In this document: positions 1-6,501 of the stretch, piece after piece | How the letters are laid out: each line of letters opens with the position of its first letter | Numbering within the stretch: position 1 is the stretch's first letter | NCBI GenBank assembly: GCA_028698405.1 | Contig: JAQVDF010000075.1 | Location: forward strand, 1 to 7,616 | Reading direction: 5' to 3' | Source of the DNA: Phenylobacterium sp. | Lineage (GTDB): Bacteria; Pseudomonadota; Alphaproteobacteria; Caulobacterales; Caulobacteraceae | Length of the DNA: 7,616 nucleotides | Notes under the pieces: model-generated | Seen by the model: the letters and a program-made list of their open reading frames with translations, nothing else | What the model was told of the DNA's origin: nothing | Database searches by the model: none | Position numbers and translations under genes: made by a program

Positions 1-405
1 GGCCAGGGCCTTCTCCAGCGCCTCGCCGGCCAGGGCCCCGTGGCCGTCCGGCCCCACCATCTCGCGCCGGAAGCAGAACCGGCAGTAGACGGCGCAGGTG
101 TGGGTGACCTTCAGCAGCACCCGGTCCGGATAGCGGTGGACGATCCCCTCGACCGGCGAATGGGCGAGGTCGCCGATCGGGTCGGCCAGCTCGCTCGGCA
201 GGGTCCGGAGCTCGGCAGGGTCGGGCAGGAACTGGCGCGAGACCGGCCCGGTCCCGCCTTCGGCCGCGATCAGCTCGGCCATGACCGGGGTGACCGCCAC
301 GGCGTAGCGTTCGGCCACAGCCTGCAGGCCCGGCAGGTCGGCGGCGTCGGCAAGGCCGGCTTCGGCCAGAGCCTCGGCGCTGCGCAGCGTCTTGGATGGG
401 ATCAT
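1..405 (-). CDS. epmB: EpmB-like lysine 2,3-aminomutase (radical SAM), 3' part missing
   Basis: This is the first 135 codons of a gene that runs off the left edge of the window. The family converts (S)-alpha-lysine to (R)-beta-lysine using SAM, a [4Fe-4S] cluster and PLP; in the cytoplasm the beta-lysine is used to modify translation factor EF-P. The visible protein has the typical N-terminal part (GPVSRQFLPD around 53-62, then HSPVEGIVHRYPDR around 82-95). It also has the radical-SAM cysteine motif CAVYCRFC, with Cys104, Cys108 and Cys111 as CxxxCxxC. The PLP-binding and C-terminal regions are outside the window. The start is the ATG at 403-405, whose ATGA overlaps the epmA stop, so the two genes are probably translationally coupled; I see no separate Shine-Dalgarno sequence. 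Adjacent epmA and divergent efp argue for the EF-P role over a lysine-catabolic aminomutase, although the family resemblance alone would not settle that. Confidence 0.9.
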   Translation of the reverse strand, partial: MIPSKTLRSAEALAEAGLADAADLPGLQAVAERYAVAVTPVMAELIAAEGGTGPVSRQFLPDPAELRTLPSELADPIGDLAHSPVEGIVHRYPDRVLLKVTHTCAVYCRFCFRREMVGPDGHGALAGEALEKALA

Positions 406-1463
406 CGGGACGGGTCGAACTCGGGCACGGGCGTCCATAGCACCTGCTCGATCCGCTGGGCGCCCATGGCCAGCATCACCAGCCGGTCAAAGCCCAGCGC
501 CGCGCCGCTGGCCGGCGGCATCTTCGCCAGCGCCGCCAGCAATTCCTCGTCGATGGGGTAGCGCTCGCCGTAGACCCGCTGCTTCTCGGCCATCTCCGCC
601 TCGAAGCGGCGGCGCTGTTCGGCCGGGTCGGTCAGCTCGCCGAAGGCGTTGGCCAGCTCCACCCCGCAGGCGTAGAGCTCGAAGCGTTCGGCCACCCGCG
701 GGTCGGACGGCTTGGATCTGGCCAGGGCCGCCTCGTGGGTCGGGTATTCGCACAGGATGGTCGGTCGGCCGTCGCCGAGATGGGGCTCGATCCGCTCCAC
801 CAGCACCTTGGAGAAGACGTCGGACCAGGTGTCGTCGGCGGCGACGCGGACGCCGGCGGAGCGGGCGGCGGCCGCCAAACCCTCTCCATCCACCTCGCCC
901 TGCCCCACGGTGGCCAGCAGGTCGATGCCGGCGAAGCGGTCGAAGGCTTCGGCCAGCGTCACCCGATCGGGCTCGGCGAAGGGATCGGCGGTGCGGCCGC
1001 GGAACGACAACACCCTGGATCCCGCGGTCTCGGCCGCCAGCGACAGCAGCGCCGCGCAGTCGGCCATCAGCGTCTCGTAGGGCGCGCCGGTGCGGTACCA
1101 CTCGAGCATGGTGAACTCGGGGTGGTGCAGCGGCCCGCGCTCGCGGTTTCGGAACACCCGGGCGAACTCGAAGATCGCCGTCTCGCCGGCCGCCAGCAGC
1201 TTCTTGGCCGCAAACTCCGGCGAGGTGTGGAGATAGAGCGCCCACCGCTCGCCGGCCGGTCCCAGGGCCTCGGTGACGAAGGCGTGCAGGTGGGCCTCGT
1301 TGCCGGGCGAGACCTGCAGGATGCCGGCCTCGATCTCGGTGAACCCCTGGACCTCGAACCAGCCGCGGATCGCGGCCTTGATCCGGCCGCGCGCGACGAG
1401 CAGCGGGCGGCGGTCGGCGTGGCGCTCGGGGCTCCACCAGGGCGAAGGGGCGGCGTTTGACAA
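402..1463 (-). CDS. epmA: EF-P--(R)-beta-lysine ligase EpmA (GenX/PoxA/YjeA)
   Basis: EpmA is a class II lysyl-tRNA-synthetase paralogue. It activates beta-lysine with ATP and transfers it to a conserved lysine of EF-P instead of to tRNA. The 353-residue protein has only the catalytic core and lacks the N-terminal anticodon-binding OB domain of true LysRS, which fits EpmA (E. coli about 325 aa). Visible motifs are TSPE (80-83), motif 2 with FRNRERG (104-110) and [12 protein letters not shown] (113-124), the substrate pocket around [13 protein letters not shown] (267-279), and motif 3 [12 protein letters not shown] (320-331). Ala322 appears to align with the Ala of E. coli EpmA that replaces a LysRS Gly (inference). 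The start is a TTG: the next internal Met is residue 119, and a GCAGG lies about 8-12 bases upstream on the minus strand. The early [12 protein letters not shown] segment is typical of alphaproteobacterial EpmA. It overlaps epmB by 4 bases and is divergent from efp. Confidence 0.94.
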   Translation of the reverse strand: MSNAAPSPWWSPERHADRRPLLVARGRIKAAIRGWFEVQGFTEIEAGILQVSPGNEAHLHAFVTEALGPAGERWALYLHTSPEFAAKKLLAAGETAIFEFARVFRNRERGPLHHPEFTMLEWYRTGAPYETLMADCAALLSLAAETAGSRVLSFRGRTADPFAEPDRVTLAEAFDRFAGIDLLATVGQGEVDGEGLAAAARSAGVRVAADDTWSDVFSKVLVERIEPHLGDGRPTILCEYPTHEAALARSKPSDPRVAERFELYACGVELANAFGELTDPAEQRRRFEAEMAEKQRVYGERYPIDEELLAALAKMPPASGAALGFDRLVMLAMGAQRIEQVLWTPVPEFDPSR

Positions 1464-1609
1464 GCTGGACCTGCAGGCGAGCGCGACGCGGCGGCGACTG
1501 GCGATTTTCCGGCAATCGCTATAGGTGCACGCGCAAGTCGCGTTTAGCGAAAAATGGACCGCGACGCCCTGGGGCGGCCGCGCACACGAGAACGAAGGAC
1601 ACGAAAGAC
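1464..1609. promoter_or_regulatory. Divergent epmA/efp intergenic region
   Basis: These 146 bp separate the TTG start of epmA from the GTG start of efp and must hold the promoters for both directions. The only promoter-like element I can point to for efp is a weak one: CTGGCG at 1498-1503, a 16-base spacer, then TATAGG at 1520-1525. That would start the mRNA near 1531 and give a leader of about 80 bases. I cannot identify a convincing minus-strand promoter. The short palindrome CTATAG (1519-1524) reads the same on both strands. Promoter assignment here is inference. Confidence 0.35.
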
Positions 1610-1613
1610 GTGA
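1554..1613 (+). other. Possible 19-codon leader ORF overlapping efp start
   Basis: An ATG at 1554 opens a frame of 19 codons that ends in TGA at 1611-1613. That stop overlaps the efp GTG start at 1610-1612 as GTGA, the geometry seen in translationally coupled genes. The predicted peptide is strongly basic, with seven Arg and one Lys in 19 residues and a basic run toward the C-terminus. No good Shine-Dalgarno sequence precedes the ATG (AGCGAAAA only). In DNA this GC-rich, a short frame can arise by chance, so I report it as a candidate leader peptide and do not claim it as a gene. Confidence 0.2.
1594..1599 (+). promoter_or_regulatory. Shine-Dalgarno of efp
   Basis: GAAGGA lies 10 bases before the GTG at 1610. 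It supports this GTG as the efp start over any upstream in-frame codon. The spacing is slightly long, and the site sits inside the small upstream frame. Confidence 0.55.
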
Positions 1614-2176
1614 AGGTCGCCGCCAGCTCGCTCCGGAAAGGGTCCGTCGTCGACATCGACGGCAAGCTCTATGTGGTTCTGAAGGCCGAGAACATCCACC
1701 CGGGCAAGGGCACGCCGGTGACCCAGCTCGACATGCGCCGGATCTCGGACGGCGTGAAGATCTCCGAACGCTACCGCACCACCGAACAGGTCGAACGCGC
1801 GTTCGTCGACGAACGCGACCACACCTTCCTCTACCAGGACGGCGAAGGGTTCCACTTCATGAACCCGGAGAACTACGACCAGCTGGTCGCCAGCCCGGAC
1901 GTCATCGGCGACGCCGCCGCCTACCTGCAGGAAGGGATGACCGTCTCCCTCTCCACCCACGAGGGCGTGCCGATCGCCATCACCCTGCCGCAGCGCGTGA
2001 CTTTCGAGGTCGTGGAGACCGAGCCGGTGGTGAAGGGCCAGACCGCCTCGTCGTCCTACAAGCCGGCCGTGCTCTCCAACGGCATGCGCACCATGATCCC
2101 GCCCTACATCACCGCCGGCACCAAGATCGTGGTGCTGACCGAGGACGGTTCCTACGTGGAACGCGCGAAGGACTGA
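1610..2176 (+). CDS. efp: Translation elongation factor P
   Basis: EF-P binds between the P and E sites of stalled ribosomes and stimulates peptide-bond formation at consecutive prolines. The product is 188 residues, exactly the usual EF-P length. It begins [18 protein letters not shown], typical of alphaproteobacterial EF-P. The N-terminal KOW-like domain (about 1-63) carries the modification loop HPGKG, with Lys33 corresponding to E. coli Lys34. Two OB-fold domains follow (about 66-128 and 130-186), including [16 protein letters not shown] and the C-terminal TEDGSYVER. The GTG start is chosen because homologues begin at this Met and GAAGGA lies upstream; reading further upstream adds unrelated residues. 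The intact PGKG loop next to epmA and epmB indicates that EF-P is beta-lysylated here, unlike the rhamnosylated EF-Ps that carry Arg at this position. A hairpin over the stop codon probably ends the transcript. Confidence 0.97.
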   Translation: MKVAASSLRKGSVVDIDGKLYVVLKAENIHPGKGTPVTQLDMRRISDGVKISERYRTTEQVERAFVDERDHTFLYQDGEGFHFMNPENYDQLVASPDVIGDAAAYLQEGMTVSLSTHEGVPIAITLPQRVTFEVVETEPVVKGQTASSSYKPAVLSNGMRTMIPPYITAGTKIVVLTEDGSYVERAKD

Positions 2177-2197
2177 GGCTTTCGGGGTCCTTCGCGC
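2163..2197 (+). terminator. Terminator hairpin overlapping the end of efp
   Basis: GCGCGAAGGAC (2163-2173) is a perfect 11-bp inverted match to GTCCTTCGCGC (2187-2197), with a 13-base loop. The upstream arm is made of the last sense codons of efp, and the stop codon opens the loop. A pyrimidine-rich stretch with scattered T residues (2198-2212) follows in place of a clean T run, which is common for terminators in very GC-rich genomes. Confidence 0.65.
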
Positions 2198-2223
2198 CCC
2201 CTGTTCCTTCTCGGCCGGTTCCA

Positions 2224-2259
2224 ACCCGCTCCCCCTGGCGAAGGCCGGGAGGAGCGGGT
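2224..2259 (-). terminator. Hairpin between convergent genes
   Basis: ACCCGCTCC (2224-2232) pairs perfectly with GGAGCGGGT (2251-2259), and two further G-C pairs form inside after one mismatch. It lies 13 bases beyond the stop of the minus-strand membrane-protein gene, so it is placed to terminate that transcript; it could also back up the efp terminator from the other side. Neither strand has a T run after the stem, so termination is inferred from position and stability only. Confidence 0.4.
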
Positions 2260-2272
2260 GTGAAGCGCCCCC

Positions 2273-2497
2273 CTAGAGCTTCTGAGCGATCAGCCAGTAG
2301 AGGGCGAACATCGCCGCAGCTGGCGTCAGGAAGGCCCCGGCGGTGAACCATACGGACTGCCGCTCCGGCGGGATGGCCGATACCAGCAGACCGCCCAGGA
2401 ACACGGCCAGGAAGATGGCCAGGGCCGTGCCGGCGATGTTGATGATCTCTTTCGGTATCGCGATGCGCCCACGCGGGCGCGCGCCGTCGAGCGACAT
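2273..2497 (-). CDS. Small two-helix membrane protein, unknown function
   Basis: A 74-residue protein I do not recognise. The N-terminus is basic (Arg7, Arg9, Arg11, Lys16). A first hydrophobic helix spans about 18-42 (IAGTALAIFLAVFLGGLLVSAI), a short polar turn PPERQ follows (43-47), and a second helix spans about 50-71, ending in QKL. The positive residues at the N-terminus suggest an inner-membrane hairpin with both ends in the cytoplasm (inference). There is no signal-peptide cleavage site or catalytic motif. The gene is supported by an ATG with a strong GGAGG six bases upstream, by membrane-like composition rarely produced by shadow frames in GC-rich DNA, and by its fit in the gap between efp and parE. 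It converges with efp and diverges from parE. Nothing in the sequence links it to topoisomerase or translation. Confidence 0.8.
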   Translation of the reverse strand: MSLDGARPRGRIAIPKEIINIAGTALAIFLAVFLGGLLVSAIPPERQSVWFTAGAFLTPAAAMFALYWLIAQKL

Positions 2498-2503
2498 GTC
2501 TAT

Positions 2504-2508
2504 CCTCC
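2504..2508 (-). promoter_or_regulatory. Shine-Dalgarno of the small membrane protein
   Basis: On the minus strand GGAGG, within GGGAGGA, stands six bases before the ATG at 2495-2497. It is the best ribosome-binding site in the window and fixes the start of this small gene. Confidence 0.8.
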
Positions 2509-2584
2509 CAAGCCCGCGGCGGCGCCTATGCTGGCGCTTTCACCGCGTCCGGAAGCATGAGGCCAGAGGCGCGAGAAGTTGGCA

Positions 2585-2601
2585 AGCGGCAGAACGCCGC
2601 T
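2585..2601. repeat. Short inverted repeat upstream of parE
   Basis: AGCGGC and GCCGCT form 6-bp arms around AGAAC. It lies in the 179-bp gap between the divergent membrane-protein gene and parE. It could be an operator or a small mRNA hairpin. A TTGGCA (2579-2584) just before it resembles a -35 element, but I find no matching -10. Six-base arms are common by chance in this base composition. Confidence 0.25.
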
Positions 2602-2676
2602 CTGCAGTGAAGCTTGCTCCGGCGGGTCCCCCTGCCGCATACGAGCGCGATCCCGAATCGCATCACCCTCCCCCAC

Positions 2677-4731
2677 GTGCCCAAGACTGCTCAAGCCTCG
2701 CTTTTCGACGACGCCCTGAACCCCGCGCCGGCCGCCCCGCTGGCCGAGGCGCACGAGCCGCGCCCCGATCCCGCGGTGGTCGGCGCGCGCCCGGCCTCCA
2801 GCGGCTACTCGGCCAAGGACATCGAGGTTCTCGAAGGGCTTGAGCCGGTCCGCAAGCGGCCGGGGATGTACATCGGCGGCACCGACGAGCGGGCCCTGCA
2901 CCACCTGTTCGCCGAAGTGCTCGACAACGCCATGGACGAGGCCGTGGGCAGCTTCGCGAAGGTCATCGAGGTTTCGCTGGCCGCCGATGGCGCCGTCACC
3001 GTCCGCGACGACGGCCGCGGCATCCCGGTGGACCCGCACCCGAAGCATCCGGGCAAGTCGGCCCTGGAAGTGATCATGACCGTCCTGCACTCGGGCGGGA
3101 AATTCTCGGGCAAGGCCTACGAGACCTCCGGCGGCCTGCACGGGGTGGGCGTCTCGGTGGTCAACGCCCTGTCCGAGCACGTCGAGGTCACGTCCTGGAA
3201 GGACGGTTTCGTCTGGCGTCAGGCCTTCTCGCGCGGCAAGGCGCTGGGCCCGATCGAGAAGCTGGAGCCCACCAAGCGGCGCGGCACCGCCGTCGCCTTC
3301 CGGCCCGACCCGGAGATCTTCGGCGAGGGCTGCGCGCTCAAGCCCGCCCGGCTCTACCGGATGGCGCGCTCGAAAGCCTACCTGTTCGGCGGCGTCGAGA
3401 TCCGCTGGAAGTGCGATCCTTCGCGCATCCACGACCAGACGCCGGCCGAGGCCACCTTCCGCTTTCCGAACGGCCTGGCCGACTTCCTGGCCGAGCGGGT
3501 GAAGGACATCGAGACCGTCACGCCCGAGCCGTTCGCCGGCCGCTACGAGCGCAAGGGCGACCCGCACATGGTGGAATGGGCCGTCGCCTGGACCCCCGCC
3601 GGGTTCGGCGACACCGACGGCTTCATGCAGTCCTACTGCAACACCGTGCCGACGCCGGAGGGCGGCACCCACGAGGCAGGGCTGCGCGCCGCGTTGACCC
3701 GTGGGCTCAAGTCCTACGGCGAGCTGGTCGGCGAGAAGCGCGCCAGCCTGATCACCGCCGAGGACGTCATCGCCCAGGCCGGGTGCATGGTCTCGGTGTT
3801 CATCCGCAACCCCGAGTTCCAGGGCCAGACCAAGGAACGGCTGTCCTCGACCGAGGCCCAGCGGCTGGTCGAGACCGCCCTGCGCGATCCCTTCGACCAC
3901 TGGCTGGCCGGCCAGCCCAAGGCCGCCGGCGCCCTCCTGCAGTTCGTCATCGAGCGGGCCGAGGAGCGGCTAAAGCGTCGCAAGGAGAAGGAGGTCGCCC
4001 GGGCCTCGGCCACCCGCAAGCTGCGGCTGCCCGGCAAGCTGGCCGACTGCTCCGGCCAGGCCACCGACGGCACGGAAATCTTCCTGGTCGAGGGCGACAG
4101 CGCCGGCGGCTCGGCCAAGCAGGCGCGCGACCGTCGCACCCAGGCCATCCTGCCCCTGCGCGGCAAGATCCTGAACGTCGCCTCGGCCGGCGCCGAGAAG
4201 CTGGTGGCCAACAAGGAGCTGGCCGACCTGCTGCTGGCGCTGGGCGTGCAGCCAGGCGCCAAGTTCAAGGAAGACGATCTGCGCTACGAGCGGGTGGTCA
4301 TCATGACCGACGCCGACGTGGACGGCGCGCACATCGCCAGCCTGCTGATCACCTTCTTCTACCGGACCATGCCGGACCTGATCCGCTCGGGGCGCCTCTA
4401 CCTCGCGCTGCCGCCGCTCTACCGGATCAGCCACGGCTCGAAGGTGGTCTACGCCAAGGACGACGAGCACCGCGAGCAGCTGCTGGCCACCGAGTTCAAG
4501 GGCAAGAAGCCGGACATCAGCCGGTTCAAGGGCCTGGGCGAGATGATGCCCGCCCAGCTCAAGGAGACGACCATGGATCCGAAGACCCGGACCCTGGCCC
4601 GCGTCACCCTGCCCCGCTCGGAAGACGCGGTGGACGACCTGGTAGAGACGCTGATGGGCCGCAAGCCCGAGCTGCGCTTTCGCTTCATCCAGGAGAACGC
4701 CGAGTTCGCCGCGGCCGACCTCGACGTTTGA
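2677..4731 (+). CDS. parE: DNA topoisomerase IV subunit B (ParE)
   Basis: ParE is the ATPase and TOPRIM subunit of topoisomerase IV; with ParC it decatenates daughter chromosomes. The 684-residue product has the GHKL ATPase site: Glu80 and Asn84 in EVLDNAMDEA, DDGRGIPVD from 111, and the ATP lid GGLHGVGVSVVN. The transducer domain includes CNTVPTPEGGTHE. The TOPRIM domain has EGDSAGG (472-478), PLRGK (493-497) and the metal-binding DADVD (Asp545, Asp547, Asp549). The family C-terminal segment RFKGLGEMMPAQLKETTMDP follows. It lacks the long insert of proteobacterial GyrB, which with DLRYERVVIMTDADVDGAHI favours ParE over GyrB. An Ala/Pro-rich N-terminal extension of about 45 residues precedes GYSAKDIEVLEGLEPVRKRPGMYIGG. 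The GTG start is chosen because SLFDD-like starts are common in alphaproteobacterial ParE. A TTG at 2614 is possible; neither has a good Shine-Dalgarno, so the N-terminus is uncertain. Confidence 0.95.
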   Translation: MPKTAQASLFDDALNPAPAAPLAEAHEPRPDPAVVGARPASSGYSAKDIEVLEGLEPVRKRPGMYIGGTDERALHHLFAEVLDNAMDEAVGSFAKVIEVSLAADGAVTVRDDGRGIPVDPHPKHPGKSALEVIMTVLHSGGKFSGKAYETSGGLHGVGVSVVNALSEHVEVTSWKDGFVWRQAFSRGKALGPIEKLEPTKRRGTAVAFRPDPEIFGEGCALKPARLYRMARSKAYLFGGVEIRWKCDPSRIHDQTPAEATFRFPNGLADFLAERVKDIETVTPEPFAGRYERKGDPHMVEWAVAWTPAGFGDTDGFMQSYCNTVPTPEGGTHEAGLRAALTRGLKSYGELVGEKRASLITAEDVIAQAGCMVSVFIRNPEFQGQTKERLSSTEAQRLVETALRDPFDHWLAGQPKAAGALLQFVIERAEERLKRRKEKEVARASATRKLRLPGKLADCSGQATDGTEIFLVEGDSAGGSAKQARDRRTQAILPLRGKILNVASAGAEKLVANKELADLLLALGVQPGAKFKEDDLRYERVVIMTDADVDGAHIASLLITFFYRTMPDLIRSGRLYLALPPLYRISHGSKVVYAKDDEHREQLLATEFKGKKPDISRFKGLGEMMPAQLKETTMDPKTRTLARVTLPRSEDAVDDLVETLMGRKPELRFRFIQENAEFAAADLDV

Positions 4732-4829
4732 GCCCCGGCCCGGAACGGCGAGGCACCGGTCACGTTGTCGAAGCGAGGCCGTCCTCGGCCGCCGCCGTCA
4801 ACCCGAGGGTGAGATGACTGCGCCTCGCG

Positions 4830-4857
4830 TTGACAGCAGGGCCTTTCTCCCTATGTT
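4830..4857 (+). promoter_or_regulatory. Sigma70-type promoter for the RNA helicase gene
   Basis: A perfect TTGACA -35 (4830-4835) is followed after 16 bases by TATGTT (4852-4857), which keeps the key T, A and final T of a -10 box. Transcription would start around 4863-4865, giving an 80-base leader before the ATG at 4945. It lies in the 213-bp gap after parE, so the helicase probably has its own promoter and does not depend on parE read-through. Confidence 0.6.
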
Positions 4858-4862
4858 CCGCC

Positions 4863-4889
4863 CGGCGCGGACGAGCCTCGTCCACGCCG
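4863..4889 (+). promoter_or_regulatory. Stem-loop at predicted 5' end of helicase mRNA
   Basis: GGACGA (4869-4874) pairs with TCGTCC (4878-4883) around a GCC triloop. After one C/A mismatch, five more pairs extend the stem (4863-4867 with 4885-4889), giving 11 pairs in total. Its start coincides with the transcription start predicted from the upstream promoter. The outer 3' strand CGCCG could instead pair with CGGCG at 4903-4907, so alternative folds exist. Function is not shown by the sequence. Confidence 0.5.
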
Positions 4890-4944
4890 CCGCACGTCGG
4901 GACGGCGCGCCTCAGCGCCCGACCGACCGCCCGATTAGTCGACC

Positions 4945-6396
4945 ATGACCGAATTTGTTGAACTGGGCCTGTCGCCCGCGACGCTCGCCGCTGTCGCCGA
5001 CACCGGCTACACCACCGCAACGCCGATCCAGGCTCAAGCCATCCCCGTGGCGCTGCAGGGCCGTGACATCCTCGGCATCGCCCAGACCGGCACCGGCAAG
5101 ACGGCGGCGTTCACCCTGCCGATGATCGACAGGCTGGCGGCCGGACGCTCCAAGGCCCGCATGCCCCGCTCGCTGGTGCTGGCCCCGACGCGGGAGCTGG
5201 CCGACCAGGTCGCCGCCTCGTTCGAGCGCTACTCCAAGGGGCAGAAGCTCTCCTGGGCGCTGCTGATCGGCGGCGTCTCGTTCGGCGACCAGGAGGCCAA
5301 GCTCGACCGCGGCGTGGACGTGCTGATCGCCACCCCGGGCCGGCTGCTCGACCACTTCGAGCGCGGCAAGCTGCTGCTCACCGGCGTGCAGATCCTGGTT
5401 GTCGACGAGGCCGACCGGATGCTCGACATGGGCTTCATCCCGGACATCGAGCGCATCTTCAAGCTGACCCCGGCCAAGAAGCAGACGCTGTTCTTCTCGG
5501 CCACCATGCCGCCGGAGATCACCCGGCTCACCAAGCAGTTCCTGAACGATCCCCTGCGGATCGAGGTGGCCCGCCCGGCCACCACCGCCGAGACCATCGC
5601 CCAGCATCTGGTGCCGATCCCCACCGCCGACCCCAAGGCCAAGCGGGCGGCGCTGCGCGCGCTCGTCGAACGGGCCGACGTGAAGAACGGCATCGTCTTC
5701 TGCAATCGCAAGAGCGAAGTCGACATCGTCGCCAAGTCGTTGAAGAAGCACGGCTTCGACGCCGCGCCCATCCATGGCGACCTGGATCAGGCGACGCGCA
5801 TGCGCACCCTGGAGGCGTTCCGCAGCGGCGAACTGCGCCTGCTGTGCGCTTCGGACGTGGCCGCCCGCGGGCTGGACATCCCGGACGTCAGCCACGTCTT
5901 CAACTACGACGTGCCGCACCATGCCGACGACTACGTGCATCGCATCGGCCGCACCGGCCGGGCGGGCAAGTCCGGCCAGGCGTTCATGATCGTCACCCCG
6001 GCCGACTCCAAGAACCTCGACAAGGTCCAGAAGCTGATCGCCAAGAGCGTCGACAAGATCGAGCTCGACCTGGACTGGGAGAACCTGAAGGACGAAGGCC
6101 GCGGCGGACGCGAACGGGGCGGTCGCCGCGAGCGCGGGGCCCGCGCCGAATCCGGCGAGCGCAAGGAACGCTCCAGCCGCCGCGAGCGGCCGGCCGAAGC
6201 CGCGCCCGCCCCCGCCGAGCCCAAGGAATCCGTCGCCACGGCGCCTGCCCCCGAGCCCGCGGCTGAACCACCCGCTCGCGGCGGCGCCCGCAAGAGCCGC
6301 GAGCGTCCGCAGCGCGAGGCCGAGGACGAGGGCGCCGTGGTCGGCTTCGGGGCCGAGGCCCCCGCCTTCCTGCTGCGCCCGGTGCGCCCGTCCTAA
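4945..6396 (+). CDS. DEAD-box ATP-dependent RNA helicase (RhlE/RhlB-like)
   Basis: A DEAD-box helicase unwinds short RNA duplexes using ATP and acts in RNA decay, ribosome assembly or cold adaptation. The 483-residue protein has every core motif in order: the Q-motif with GYTTATPIQ (21-29), Walker A AQTGTGKT (46-53), PTREL (81-85), TPGR (130-133), DEAD (154-157), SAT (185-187), VFCNRK (251-256), the motif V region DVAARGLDIPDV (304-315) and HRIGRTGR (332-339). The core ends near 380. A disordered tail follows: Arg/Gly/Glu-rich RGG and RER repeats (385-416), an Ala/Pro-rich linker (417-446), an acidic patch, and a final hydrophobic segment GFGAEAPAFLLRPV (467-480). The ATG lacks a Shine-Dalgarno but starts the usual MTEF...LGLSP N-terminus. 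From memory, C. crescentus has a similar degradosome helicase (CC_1847, RhlB) close to the dgcB cyclase gene, matching the order here; I could not verify this, so the subfamily is left open. Confidence 0.93.
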   Translation: MTEFVELGLSPATLAAVADTGYTTATPIQAQAIPVALQGRDILGIAQTGTGKTAAFTLPMIDRLAAGRSKARMPRSLVLAPTRELADQVAASFERYSKGQKLSWALLIGGVSFGDQEAKLDRGVDVLIATPGRLLDHFERGKLLLTGVQILVVDEADRMLDMGFIPDIERIFKLTPAKKQTLFFSATMPPEITRLTKQFLNDPLRIEVARPATTAETIAQHLVPIPTADPKAKRAALRALVERADVKNGIVFCNRKSEVDIVAKSLKKHGFDAAPIHGDLDQATRMRTLEAFRSGELRLLCASDVAARGLDIPDVSHVFNYDVPHHADDYVHRIGRTGRAGKSGQAFMIVTPADSKNLDKVQKLIAKSVDKIELDLDWENLKDEGRGGRERGGRRERGARAESGERKERSSRRERPAEAAPAPAEPKESVATAPAPEPAAEPPARGGARKSRERPQREAEDEGAVVGFGAEAPAFLLRPVRPS

Positions 6397-6487
6397 CGCG
6401 CGGAAACCTACCGGCTTAACCCTCCATTCGACTATCCCGCCTAGGCTGCGCTCGTGGCCTGGGGAGCCGTTGCGGCGCCCCGTCGCC

Positions 6488-6492
6488 GGGAG
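6488..6492 (+). promoter_or_regulatory. Shine-Dalgarno deciding the cyclase start
   Basis: GGGAG lies nine bases before the ATG at 6502, three bases before the ATG at 6496, and downstream of the GTG at 6454. The spacing favours 6502 as the start. Confidence 0.5.
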
Positions 6493-6501
6493 ACGATGCG
6501 G

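Noticed and set aside
1457..1462. TTGACA on the plus strand as a -35 for efp
   Set aside because: No -10-like sequence lies 15-19 bases downstream, and it falls in the first codons of epmA.
2500..3900. A minus-strand open frame of 466 codons opposite the first part of parE
   Set aside because: It is a mirror of the parE coding bias, with a composition rich in Gly, Ala, Arg, Leu and Val, no motif and no ribosome-binding site. The sense strand is unambiguous ParE.
2677..4731. The topoisomerase subunit as GyrB instead of ParE
   Set aside because: The length of about 684 aa without the GyrB insert and the ParE-type TOPRIM context point to ParE. GyrB is also normally found near dnaA/recF, which are not here.
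4774..4787. Small hairpin CGAGG/CCTCG as a parE terminator
   Set aside because: The stem is only five base pairs with no T run. Such matches are frequent in this base composition, so no terminator is called for parE.
3411..4817. A plus-strand frame of 468 codons overlapping the 3' half of parE in another frame
   Set aside because: It is an Arg/Pro/Gly-rich out-of-frame shadow covering the TOPRIM domain of ParE; the parE frame explains the region.
6416..6421. TTAACC as a CtrA-binding half-site before the cyclase gene
   Set aside because: The partner half-site expected at N7 spacing is absent (AACC instead of TTAA). A single half-site is too weak to claim.
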